A DNA stretch of 64,000 bases. Origin: Blastobasis lacticolella. Lineage: Eukaryota > Arthropoda > Insecta > Lepidoptera > Blastobasidae. The DNA lies in NCBI GenBank assembly GCA_905147135.1, contig LR990053.1:4538501-4602500 (forward strand), in the 5' to 3' direction. The notes below the pieces were generated by a model. That model did no database searches. It saw nothing but the letters and a program-made list of their open reading frames with translations, and had not been told where the DNA came from. This document shows positions 53,203 through 63,903 of the stretch, piece by piece. Position numbers and translations under genes: made by a program. Each line of letters begins with the position of its first letter. Position 1 is the first letter of the stretch.

Positions 53203-53803
53203 TTACACATACCTAAATTCAGTAGACTAAATTCAGAAGCAATTAGCTTCTAAATTTAGAAGCTTCTGATTACACTGTTCTTAATTCAGTTACTAAATTC
53301 ATTTACTGGTTGAAGCGTCACGAAGTCGGACGTGTTGTGTACGAGAATAGCTGCAGTACTTTGGAATACCCGCCATTCTGTTTTACTTTTTATTTAGATG
53401 TTGCGTTCGAAAACTGCACTGCTTAACATTTATATAAAAAACTAAACATGATTCTTATAAGTAAGCGATCATCTTGGCGTTAATGACGCTCTTGAATAAT
53501 GTTTAGTAATATTTATTTTAAATATGATTTATCTTAAGTGAGTTTAATCTTGTAACATTTGGCATGTTACAAGATTAAACTCACACAGTTAAATTACCAG
53601 GCAAAAATGAGTTTCTGAACGTCCATCTGAATTAAGTAAGTTACTAAATGCTATTACACCTTCCTAAATGCGTTTCTAATTAGGCTTCTAAATTCAGAAA
53701 CCATACGTTCTTCTATTTTAGCATCCTAACTTGCTAAATGCGATTACATTTGACTGTATTCAGTAACTGAATAATTTAGTCTACTGAATTTAGGCATGTG
53801 TAA
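53203..53803. mobile_element. 601 bp TIR element flanked by TA
   Basis: Ends TTACACATACCTAAATTCAG (53203) and, inverted, from 53803, near-identical for about 30 bases; TA at 53201-53202 and 53804-53805. The subterminal parts are full of 'ctaaattcag' and 'ttctaaat' repeats in both orientations. The core holds a tiny SINE-B scrap (53470-53492) and a 21 bp perfect hairpin. No transposase. Tc1/mariner-like MITE by duplication type (inference). Confidence 0.7.
53538..53584. repeat. Perfect 21 bp hairpin
   Basis: 53538-53558 (starting gtgagtttaatcttg) and 53564-53584 are exact reverse complements around a 5-base loop TTGGC. Confidence 0.85.
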
Positions 53804-53875
53804 TAAATAGACCTGCCTCAGGTTAGTGGGTGGTGGCTTTATCGCGCAAAATATAAGTTTGTCTCCCTTATTTCG

Positions 53876-54293
53876 AATGAGGAGTTTTCCAGTAGGTATT
53901 GATAGTTTGTTTCAAAAAGCATCAATAGATGGCGCTCCTACAATTTTGGTAATCTTCTTTAAATCTGTATTATGGTGGCAGTGATTTCATGCAGCCAAGT
54001 AATACTAAACTTGAAAATAAAGTGTTTATTAATAGAAACATAACTGTTAAAGGTTGAACGAAGTGTAAAAATAAATATTTATAGAAGTTGGCACTATGTT
54101 CCATTATTATTACAACCTCTAAAATGTTTGAAAACTATTGACAAATATAATATTATCCAATACAACGTACCCAGGGTTTATATCCTGTTTGCTAAGAACC
54201 TATTTCAAGCGATTATCAATTACCAAAATTGTCGGGGCGCCATCTAGTGAGTGGTTAGGAATGCCTTAAATACCTATTGGAAAACTCCTCATT
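53876..54293 (+). mobile_element. 418 bp TIR element, copy 1
   Basis: Ends AATGAGGAGTTTTCCAGTAG and inverse CTATTGGAAAACTCCTCATT, then a second inverted block (agatggcgctcctacaattt / aaattgtcggggcgccatct). Total inverted ends about 80 bases each with gaps. No ORF, no clear target duplication. Copy 2 of the same length is at 58417. Confidence 0.75.
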
Positions 54294-56726
54294 GAAAGAG
54301 TATCTCGCCCTCTCGCGCGCGACAAAACCCTTCGTATTTTTATTTGTGGGACGACGTGACTTAAAATCCCATTATCCCCCATTTATGTTTAAAAATATTC
54401 TAACACTTTCGAGCGTCCCGCATTCGAAAAAACAATATGATGTAACTGCGGCATTCAGCGAACTTGACTAGTGATCTAAACTGAATCGTCACGCGTCACG
54501 CTCTGATCGGAAACGCTGAATCAGGTACCAATCATGTAGAACTTTTTCACTCCTTTTTTATATTAGTCACATTATGTATTCTCTCGCGTTAAACTATTTA
54601 ATTAATTATTATCAATTTTTATTGATTTATTTATAAAACATTAGCTAGGATAGGGAGAGATGGCGGAAAACCACTTAGTTTTATTTAAGTTGTTTTAACT
54701 GTATTTTAATTTTATTAAAATTAAAATGTACAATTTATTTTTATTTTACTCACTGGGCTGGCCTAGTGACCCAAAATCTTCTTCTTCACCCAGGATCTTG
54801 GCCTCAGACAACAAAAAGAACTCCACCTATGCCGATTAAATTTGTTTATTTAAAAAACATTCGAATTTTTCGGCTATAGAAACATTAACTCAAAATAGAA
54901 TTTCCCCCCATTCATAACAACTACAGCATAAACACCACACGCCACGACAACGAGCCGTCCTCGTTTTAGAGCTGGCATTGGCAACAAAGATATATTATTT
55001 ACAATGACAACGGAAACAGTTTAGCGGCGGCAGCTGCAGCCAGCGGCGTCCGACCGTCAATTTACAAGCGCCCATTTATACTGACTACCCGTTATTCATT
55101 CCAACTACACGGTATGTGTGAGTATGTGTGAGAACTCTGTTTACTTTGTTCTATGGACGGTCTCCTACCGTACCGAAATGTGAGGATTTTAGAATGGACA
55201 ACATGCATCCCATCAAAAACATTTTCGGGCAAAAATTCGACATATCTTGTGACTGAGGTGATCTAAGATCTAAGGTGGAACCAAGACTGATAGTACGTTT
55301 TTAAAATAAACATCCTGCGAATCGCTCCGTAGTTCTCTTTTAAACAAACATTAATAATAATACTTTAACTTATTATCAATGTATTTTATGCATCTAAAAC
55401 TTTATTTAATCTCATTTATAAAGATATTTTTCTGAATTGGCTATCACGAAATTTAGGAAGAAACTTTTCGAGGCTGTGCTTATCTGCTCGTCTTGGCGGA
55501 GGGTACTGTCGTGCCCCTTGATACATAGGTACATATCGTCACAACTTCTCCCCACACTACCGAAACGGAACTTCGCTGCATCGGAAATAATAAGTCATTC
55601 CGACTCTCTTTTACGAAACACTTATTAAACGAGAATCGGGAAATCTTTATTTCTTCCGGCGACATCCGGGACGGAGTTTCCTATAATCTTTCAAGCTGTT
55701 AGCCCTGATGGCGGCGCCTTAACACCAAACTACCAAAATTGGTTCGTTGTCTTTACAGGAAACTCGAAGAGAACTTGCGTATCTAGTGCGTAAGCTATCA
55801 CGAAGCTATAGAAATAATACTATGGATACCTCGGACAACATTTTCTCGGGTTCCAGTCGGATGTAAAGCGTAAACGCTCCAAGGAGGACATGCGGACGGT
55901 GTGCACGGCAGGTGCAAAATTGCAGTTTGGATAGACTTTGTTCAATAACTGTCCGCCGACCGCGCTGGATGCAGTCCGCTTGCAGACCTTTTCTACTCAG
56001 CTTTGTAAATCGAAGAGAAACTTTATAAAAATTAAACAAACACACAGTAAAGTTAATTACTTACACGCTGGCCATAATTGCCCAATTGTCAATTGCGATT
56101 ATACTTACCTAGATAATTCTTGTCCCAAATGAAAAATGTCTTTCGAAACTTGTTAGCATTGATCACATTACTTTGATTTGTCCGTTCAGTATTTATAATG
56201 AAAGATACCGTCACGGTAGTCCCAGTACTGTTCAACCTGTAGTCCCAGCGGAAGACTGCCCAATCACGCTTCGCCAATGGTATTAGGAGGCACACCTAAC
56301 GGATGGCGACTACACATGTGGCTAGTTTAATTTAGTTTTGCCACCTATTGCTGTTACCTTTATACTTTCAAGTGCATTTTTCTCAAATCAATTCTTTGTG
56401 ACATGTTTTCCCCTGTGCCTTTTCTATTAAGCAGATAAATTAATATCGGTGAAATAGATAAAGTCAATTCGACATGAAAATGGCAGCAGACATGAAATCA
56501 ATAGATACTATTTAAAAATGCGATCATCTGCGAGTAACACACGCTCCCTGTGGATTACGTACAGTATTTAGTACAGACCATTTCAAAAGTCCGAAATTTC
56601 GACACCAAGCCCACAACAATGAAATAACGCGTAGAAGTGGAGAATCTTCTATCCAAAACAAAATTATTTGCCAATAATTAAACAATATTGTCATTGTTTT
56701 TTTACTATTGTAAGTAAATAAAATCA
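54294..56726. other. Longest stretch without a recognised feature
   Basis: 2.4 kb with no shared repeats. Includes short GC-rich pieces (gcggcggcagctgcagccag near 55024) and several frames of 60-80 codons without motifs. This is probably single-copy DNA; exons without similarity I recognise could hide here. Confidence 0.35.
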
Positions 56727-56852
56727 TTTTGGCATCAATATCCCGGTCGTCCTCTCGCGGGCTAAGGCCCTAGATCCAGGATTTGGCAGATCAAGTAGTA
56801 ATAACAGTAGAGCAACCTTAGAGCGACTGCCACCTGACGTCAGTGTCCCAAT
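56727..56852 (-). mobile_element. SINE-B 3' half
   Basis: Complement of the 3' half, 'ggcatcaatatcccggtcgt' through 'gagcgactgccacctgac', with a small internal duplication 'gagcaaccttagagcgac'. Confidence 0.75.
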
Positions 56853-57427
56853 AAACATTATCTAATTTACAAATGATTGTAAAAGTTGTTTCTTCGTAAA
56901 ATATTTTGTTTCTTTAGTCTATTACAGATTATCAACAAATACCAAGATCGAATTTAGACGCCACGTCTGTCCAATCACGCCAGTCGTCGATGGGAATTTA
57001 AAAGGAAATTTGCCAGGCGTCCACTTCGTTCGAGAATCTGGTATTTTCTGGCTGGAACTAGTTATTAAATAAGCTTCTTACGGCACTGGGATTTTTTATT
57101 CACATTTCCTTTGCGGGGTCGTTACGTTGCATAGGAAAGCTAAATAAGAAAGAAACAGGATTTAACTCGACGCGGGCGCGGGTGCTCCGGTTTTGACGGC
57201 GAATTTAAAAAGTTTTTTCCCCTTTTGAATATGATTAAATTTTTAATTTCTCGCCCGCTCGCTTTTCATGTCATATTACACCCGCTTTAATAATTATGTT
57301 TCTCGGTTTTCCTAATGTGGAAGCTGTGCGGGAGTGTCGGTGTAGGGGCGACAACTTCGTGTCAATGTTGCGAAATTACCTTCCATGCAATATTCAAATT
57401 GCACTTCCATGCAATTAAAAATTTATC
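56853..57427. other. Unassigned stretch
   Basis: No gene or repeat family. Confidence 0.3.
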
Positions 57428-57748
57428 TTAGCGCTAATGTCCCGGTTGAGCTCTCGCGCGAGGGTCTGGGATCCGCCTTGACCATTATCCAGGATTTGGC
57501 AGATCAGGGATTACAGCGGAGCGACTGCCATCTTATCATCGTGACCCTATTAACAGGGGAACCTGTTAAGAAGTGGAAGTGGGTGAAAGTCAGTAGCCTG
57601 AATGTGCAGGTTTCCTCACAATGTTTTCCCTCACCGTAAGAGCATCGGTTACTGTTCAACTAATGTACATAACTCAGAAAAGAGTAGTACGTGGCGACAC
57701 TGGGGTTCAAATCCAATATCTACCTCGGAGTATGAGTCGGATCCCTTT
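57428..57748 (-). mobile_element. SINE-B, near full length, worn head
   Basis: Complement from 'gcgctaatgtcccggttgag' to the B box (ggggttcaaatccaat) and cgagtcggat-like A-side. Confidence 0.8.
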
Positions 57749-58416
57749 ATTTCGGAGACCTCATATTTAGAGGTAGACCATAAATTGCACTACAGGTTAC
57801 TGCATTGAATTTCGGAAAAATCATTCGTCATGAACTACATATTAGTGTGACCTCCGCTTGCCGCGTCTAGTCTACTCGTGAGGCCTTTCGCAAATCGTCA
57901 CTCCACGTGGGCCAGAAGGTGTCTTACTCAATAACTGGTTTATCTCAAAGGTTGTCGGTTCTTCGACAGATATGGCCATGCACTGTCATTGCAGCCTGCT
58001 AATTTTGCGCTATACGGGTAACTTGAGCTGGTGGTTCAGCTCTGATGCTTGGAAGATGATAATAAAAAATCAATTTACGGTTTTTGGAAAAATCCAAAAA
58101 CTAAAAATAGTTAAATTAAGACCTCGCAAGTTTACGCCCTAAGTCCTGCTGTGGATTGTTATGGGCTGTAGTGATGATGATGAAAATGCAAACTCACAAA
58201 CATTCGCGTTAAAATTATTATTAGGATAAAATAAAATTTTCCTATCAAATATATTAGTGAAGGTACATGGTGGCTAAAAAAATAATTTGATTTTATGAGA
58301 TTTGTCGGAATAATGTGACCTTTTCATACACTACGGGAAGAGGACCTGAAGTTAAATGTAAAAGAAGTTAAAGTAAAATAAGTATGTATGTAAAAATGAT
58401 TCTTCGGGTAGAAAAC
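57749..58416. other. Unassigned, with a repeat D tail
   Basis: 58137-58182 'cctaagtcctgctgtggatt' to gtgatgatgatg is the repeat D 3' end. Nothing else recognised. Confidence 0.35.
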
Positions 58417-58834
58417 AATGAGGAGTTTTCCAGTAGGTATTGATAGTTGGTTTCAAAAAGCATCAATAGATGGCGCTCCTACAATTTTGGTAATCTTTTT
58501 TTAATCTGTATAATGGTGGCAGTGATTTCATGCAACCAATTAATACTAAACTTAAAAATAAAATGTTTATTAATATAAACATAACTGTTAAAGGTTGAAC
58601 GAAATGTAAAAAGAAATATTTATAGAAGTTGGCACTATATTGCATTTTTATTACAACCTCTAAAATGGTTGAATACTATTGACAAATACAATATTATCCA
58701 ATACAACGTACCCAGTGTTTATATCCTGTTTGCTAAGAACCTATTTCAAGCGTTTATCAATTACCAAAATTGTCGGGGCGCCATCTAGTGAGTGGTTAGG
58801 AATGCTTTAGATACCTATTGGAAAACTCCTCATT
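58417..58834 (+). mobile_element. 418 bp TIR element, copy 2
   Basis: Same length, orientation and ends as 53876-54293, differing at a few percent of positions by eye. Flanking bases differ from copy 1, so it is an independent insertion and not part of a segmental duplication. Confidence 0.8.
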
Positions 58835-59018
58835 TTGTTAGAGCAAAGCACAGGACCGGCGGCAGGCAAGGACCACACCGCCCAAACAGCTCTCGGTAAG
58901 TCCTCTGGCTGGTGTTTTGTTTGTGTTAGTGACAAACGACCGCCCTTATTTATTTTAGAGTTCGTCGACGCTCTGCCGAGTCCGCCCGCGGCAAAGGGTC
59001 GGTCTGTAGACAGCTAGG
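58835..59018 (+). CDS. Weak candidate for two short terminal exons
   Basis: ctctcG/GTAAGT at 58895-58896 and ttattttAG/AG at 58958-58959 bound a 63-base AT/T-rich segment that looks like a small intron. Read through or spliced, the frame (TGPAAGKDHTAQTAL then EFVDALPSPPAAKGRSVDS) is open to a TAG at 59015-59017. The flanks are GC-richer than their surroundings. The TIR element to the left may have cut off upstream sequence. No family recognised; could be chance. Confidence 0.2.
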
Positions 59019-59209
59019 GCTGCTACTAAAGAGTTTTAAATAATTTAAAAATTATTGATATTGTGTCTTGCGAAGTATGGATTGAGTGACAGCCTTGTAA
59101 GGGCTAGAGGGATTTGGACAAAATCAAAGTCATAATCCCCATATTATTATTATGGTCACATTCATTCCGGACCTGTGGTCATAAATGGCTTTTACCAAGT
59201 TGTATCACG

Positions 59210-59602
59210 CCATATGGTGTCCGGCAATGTAGAATAGCACCAACCCCTTTACACGAGGATGTCGTACGAGGCGAATACGTTTTTCGAGGCAAAAGAGATA
59301 GTCCCCATTACTCAGACCCTGTAGTGGTGTCCACGCGAAGGTTCGAAAAAACGTTTTTCGCTCATACGATTCCGATATGGAATAAGCTCACAGTGTTTCC
59401 TTTGGACTATGACATGGGATCGTTGAAGAGGTATATTAGAGGTCTCTTTAGAGGGGGCCAACGCATAGGCGGCGGTGACCACTTTCCATTAGATGGCCAG
59501 CTTGCCTCTTTGTCTGCCGTATCTCCAACAAGCCTGCCAAGCGTGGAGATCATAGCAATAAACTCCCCCCTTTCGTGGGAGAGGTCCTAAGTCCTGCAGT
59601 GA
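59210..59602 (+). pseudogene. LINE reverse transcriptase C-terminus with a C-like tail, between halves of repeat D
   Basis: 59304-59455 reads SPHYSDPVVVSTRRFEKTFF then AHTIPIWNKLTVFPLDYDMG, SLKRYIRGLF, the T-R-R-F..S-F...W-N-x-L-P pattern ending many LINE ORFs. It passes straight into a tail (ggtgaccactttccattaga) like repeat C at 59470-59520. The left flank (59210-59302) is the start of repeat D and the right flank (59521-59602) its end, so the LINE sits inside a repeat D copy. Confidence 0.6.
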
Positions 59603-59790
59603 TTATGAAGTTGTATCTAAATATATTTATAGGGGGTAAATGTTGCAGTTACGAAGAAGTAATTTTGAGAATGAAGCCAAGGGGATGAATTAATTGACCT
59701 GGGCAGATTTCTGAATACTTTCCCCTAACCTTAAAATGATTGGAAAGTAAGCTACCTTCACAATTTACTGTGCCTACCTCGTTACCCCTG

Positions 59791-59850
59791 CGATGACCAC
59801 TTTCCATCAGGTGGCCTGCTTACCTGTTTCTCTACCATATGATATAAAAA
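59791..59850 (+). repeat. Repeat C tail
   Basis: gatgaccactttccatcagg, then ggcctgcttacctgtttctc and an A run. Confidence 0.65.
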
Positions 59851-60527
59851 AGAACTTCCGCCGGATCTCTTCACCTTCTTCTCCACAATGCTTGAAAATT
59901 AAAGTTTTCAATCAGTTTACCATACGGCATCAAGACTCATCATACTGTAAGTCTGATTGGTACACTAATTCAAAGACTCGCAGCGTGATATGTAACGCGC
60001 CATATTTGGAGTCTCTCTGCCGGACAAAATCGTTACGAAGTAGTCTACAAAATACTATAACCTATAGTAGGTAACTATGTGAACTATAGTCTACTCCACC
60101 GGACGCCGTACGGCTGCAACATTGAAACAACCTTCGCGAAACTCTCTGCGGGCAACCCTATCCACTTAAACAAAGTCTGTTTGCACCGGCAGTAGATACA
60201 CAGTGCTCCAAGTTTTCAAATGTACAATAGCTGCGCCAACCCGATATAGTCCATCTTAGTCTATATACTATAAAAAGGAAAGATTTGACTATTTGTAGCT
60301 TGTTAGTTTGTTTCTGTGTTTGTAATGATAATGGATATACTCAAAAACTACTTAACCTATTTTATAAATTCGCTATATTTTATCTACAAAATAATTTTAG
60401 ATCGCTAGGAAAATTGCAATAATATAATCCAAGGTATCAAAATTTTGCACGTTCGCGCATAATTTAAGAACGACTGCAGCTATCTATCTAATTCTTTTTT
60501 GTTGTATTTGTAATTTTCAGGACAAGG
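59851..60527. other. Unassigned stretch
   Basis: 60260-60480 resembles insect Helitron-type AT-rich repeats but lacks decisive ends. No gene. Confidence 0.3.
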
Positions 60528-60584
60528 TATTGTGTAGAATCGCGAATAGGTAGAATTGCGTTTGTGTTGTACATCGATCAATCC
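60528..60584. mobile_element. Solo end of the long-arm foldback family
   Basis: tattgtgtagaatcgcgaat to acatcgatcaatcc matches the outer 57 bases of the right arm at 27630-27686. The inner part is absent. Confidence 0.7.
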
Positions 60585-61241
60585 GTGTATGGGATGTGTA
60601 TGTATGTACGAAAAAAAGGGGTAGGTAGATGTAGGGTTAATAGGGGAACCTGAACCCTGTTAATAGGGGAACCTGACCTAACGAGTCAACACACATAAAA
60701 TACATAAGTTCAATTAGTTTCATATTACGAAACGGTCACCCATCCAGTTACCGACATCGGCGTGGGTGGCTTAACTTTGCGATTTATCCATTCTCGACGA
60801 CAGACTTTGGAATCATAGACGCAATTGTAAGATTTCCGTCATATCTGTTATTTTTGTGTATCAGTAATATCGATAAACTCACAAGTTGGGACAATTCAGT
60901 GTTTATCAATGTATTTTCCTCGTTTCACACACACAGACACTCACACACACAAAGGTACTCATGAGATAGTGATTAATTAAGTATGTTATTTCGATTTACA
61001 ATTAAGAATAATATGTAGATTCTTTGATTTTAGCCTCATTGAATTTGAAGTTGTAAATTCACTTTCAATTATTTTTATTTCATTATTTCACTGTTTCTAA
61101 ATGACATATCAGTCACGAAAGATTATTGCCATGGAGGAGCGATCTCTCCTAACACAGGCAAAAATCTTTGTCTGCTAGGTGAGATCAACCCATGTATACA
61201 TTATAATGTTGATTTATGTCAGGAAGTCGCGTTGTTAGTAC
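60585..61241. other. Unassigned, with small repeats
   Basis: 'gttaataggggaacctgaac' occurs twice at 60633-60675 (SINE-B-like motif), and a CA run lies at about 60928-60950. Confidence 0.35.
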
Positions 61242-61611
61242 AAGTATTAAATCTCATCTTAGCGTTAATGTCCCGGTTGTGCTCTCGAGAACGAGGGCCC
61301 GGGGTCCATGATCCAGGATATGGCGATCAGGTAATTACAGTGGAGCGACTACCATCTGACCACCGTATCCCTGCTACCAGAGGAACCTGACCAGATTGGA
61401 TCATGGTTTTAAAAATTCAGTTGCCGGAATTTGCAGGTTTATTACGATGTTTTCCCTCACCGTAAGAGCATGGGTTAGAATTCAACTAATGTACTCAGAA
61501 AAGAGTCATTGGTACATGGCCGCAGCGGGATTCGAACCCGGTACATCTCGCTTACGAGTTGGATACTCAATCGCCTGGCAAACCGACACGCTTAGTTTAA
61601 GTATTAAATCT
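61242..61611 (-). mobile_element. SINE-B with perfect 13 bp target duplication
   Basis: AAGTATTAAATCT at 61242-61254 and again at 61599-61611 bound a full minus-strand SINE-B (61255-61598), with the B box gggattcgaacccggt near 61528. A small deletion removed 'ccgccttgacc' near 61305. Confidence 0.9.
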
Positions 61612-61615
61612 AAGT

Positions 61616-62013
61616 ACCAGTAATTAAGTAGGTAGAGCGTCGGTGGCCGAACGGTTAGAGTATACGACTCGTAAGCCAGAGGTCCCGGGTTCGAATCCCG
61701 CTCCGGCCATGTACCAATGACTGTTTTCTGAGTTATGTACATTAGTTGAATACTAACCGATGCTCTTACGGTGAGGGAAAACATCGTGATGAAACTTGCA
61801 CATTCAGGCGACTGGATGTGTAACCATGATCCAATCTGGTCAGTTTCCCTTGTTAGCAGGGTCATGGAGGTCAGACGGCAGTCGCTCCACTGTAATTACC
61901 TGACCTGTTAAATCCTGGATCATGGTCAAGGCGGACCCCGGGCCCTCGTGCGCGAGAGCACAACCGGGACATTAACGCCAAGATGATGATGATGACCAGT
62001 AATTAAGTAGGTA
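61616..62013 (+). mobile_element. SINE-B with perfect 19 bp target duplication
   Basis: accagtaattaagtaggta at 61616-61634 and 61995-62013 bound a full plus-strand copy (61635-61994). A box tggccgaacggttag, B box gggttcgaatccc, 3' end gccaagatgatgatgatg. The most complete SINE-B here and the best reference for the family, about 360 bp. Confidence 0.92.
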
Positions 62014-62097
62014 CTTATACCAAGACCATACACTTCAACTTGCTCAGTAAACATGATGAGATGCCAGGACAAGGAAAGTCGAGACACAATAGAAGAG

Positions 62098-62275
62098 CCA
62101 TATTAAGAATCATATCCCTGTGCAGTTGTTAAAAGGCTATATCGCATTCATAAAATAAATTTTCTTTTATTAAACAGAATAATACCCTTGGAGACAAGGA
62201 ACAGTTTTTGAGGCGTAAGGGATAGATAATGACCCATTTTTCAGTCAACTCAATTCAGCTATCGATGCACAAAAT
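62098..62275 (+). repeat. Unclassified repeat shared with 33748-33905
   Basis: Same order of blocks as the other copy; its right part overlaps the first unit of the tandem duplication at 62225. Confidence 0.5.
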
Positions 62276-62545
62276 ACTATGTATGTTACTGTATGTATTA
62301 AAACTTTGTATGTGTATGCATTGTGCTCTTGTACTATAGGTCTTTAGGTCACATAGGTATATTTTTCATCAAAATATACCTGTATGAGATAATGACCCTT
62401 TTTTCAGTCAACTCAATTCAGCTATCGATACACAAAATACTATGTATGTTACTGTATGTATTAAAAACTTTGTATGTGTATGCATTGTGCTCTTGTACTA
62501 TAGGTCTTTAGGTCATATAAGAATAATTTTCATCAAATCCTAATA
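62225..62545 (+). repeat. Recent tandem duplication, period 163 bp
   Basis: 'gataatgaccc' at 62225 and 62388 start two near-identical units (ttcagtcaactcaattcagc, 'actatgtatgttactgtatg', 'gctcttgtactataggtctt'). Few differences, so the event is young. Confidence 0.85.
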
Positions 62546-62929
62546 ATGATGTAACATACATGTCATGAATATTTTCAAAATAAGCGGAGCCTAAAATATA
62601 TTATTGTTGATTTAAACAGGTATGTACACCTACTTATTGTACAATAAAGTGAAATAGTATCAAGTCTGTGTACTTCTAAATTTCATAATTATGAAGTTTG
62701 CCAGCTCGTACTCATTACAAATTTTCTACCACTCAATTTAACCTACCAACTGTCTGTGTAAGAACAAAACGACTGCACTAAAACTTAATTAAAACTAACG
62801 AAAAAGTTCTCATTCATTGCTAAAGTTATGGAACTAATTTAGGAACCTGCGACTTGAGAAGACTTATTTAATTAAGGCTTTAGGTACTGTTGAAAGTCAT
62901 AATATGACTTAGTTAAGTATTTCTTTTTA
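62546..62929. other. AT-rich stretch, nothing recognised
   Basis: No gene or repeat family. Confidence 0.3.
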
Positions 62930-63015
62930 TTCTACGCTGGGACAACACACAGACAGCCCATCTGATGGTAAGCTGTAAATATCGCCCATAACATTTGTAG
63001 GTCATGCATTTAGGT
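62930..63015 (-). repeat. LINE-tail-like scrap
   Basis: 'cagcccatctgatggtaagc' and 'atatcgcccataacatttgt' are the complement of the tail near 32120-32185. Confidence 0.5.
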
Positions 63016-63078
63016 TACAGGCAACGCTGACATATCGAATTCGAAATTTTTTTGGCCACATATTACCGTTAATAATCG

Positions 63079-63132
63079 GAGCGTCGGTAGCCGGGCGAGA
63101 GCACAACTGGGACATTAACGCCAAGATGATGA
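63079..63132 (+). mobile_element. SINE-B reduced to its two ends
   Basis: gagcgtcggtagccgg (first 16 bases of the tRNA head) is fused to gcgagagcacaactgggaca and the 3' end, about 300 bases deleted. Confidence 0.75.
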
Positions 63133-63903
63133 TTTTTTTTTATTATCTCCGTTAATCGACATTGAAATGTCTATTGCAGTCAAATAATATTTTCTCAACT
63201 ATCTTGGACAGTGGTATATTGTCGAAGATCAATTTAAGTTCTAAGTTGTTTGTTATCACCTGCTCATGTGGTATACAGCCCTTGATTACAAGAATTCATA
63301 TAAATTTACAAAAAATAATACTCCTTATTTAGTGGACTTCACCGATGTAGAGATAGACCGCTCGAATTATGATAATGATAAATAAGCATTATACCATGTG
63401 CATAGCTGCATACCATTCGCTATATGTAGGTATAATTTAGATAGAAAATTACCTATTTCAAATTAGTTTTAATTTTTAATAATGTGTCACAAGATTTTAT
63501 GATTCATAATCATTAATTACATCAAGCCAAAACATACTAAATTATGGATAATTAAAATTAATTGTGAAGCTACAAATATCGATGTCGTACCAATATTAAT
63601 TACACTAATATACTTGTAATTTCCAATAATAAGGGCTTCAAAGAATTTTACGGTCCATAATATAATTACGATCGCCCGACTTTTTAGCTTGTAAAGTAGT
63701 CTATATTGGAATTACTCTTCATTATACACCGGGTTTTGATGTACATTACTGATAGTATAATGCGTAACAAATACTGTGTCATGAACACGGGTATGTTACG
63801 GGTTGTTACTAGAAGTCTAGAATATGAAAAATCAATAGTCGCCGTGCTTACAATATTGTCTGAATTCGTTGTGAATAATATTACTTTGAAGCTTTGGAAG
63901 GGA
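63133..63903. other. AT-rich stretch, nothing recognised
   Basis: No gene or repeat family. Confidence 0.3.

Noticed and set aside
61506..61865. 119-codon minus-strand ORF
   Set aside because: It is a translation through SINE-B (TMFSLTVRAS, ERDSNPG), found in several SINE copies.
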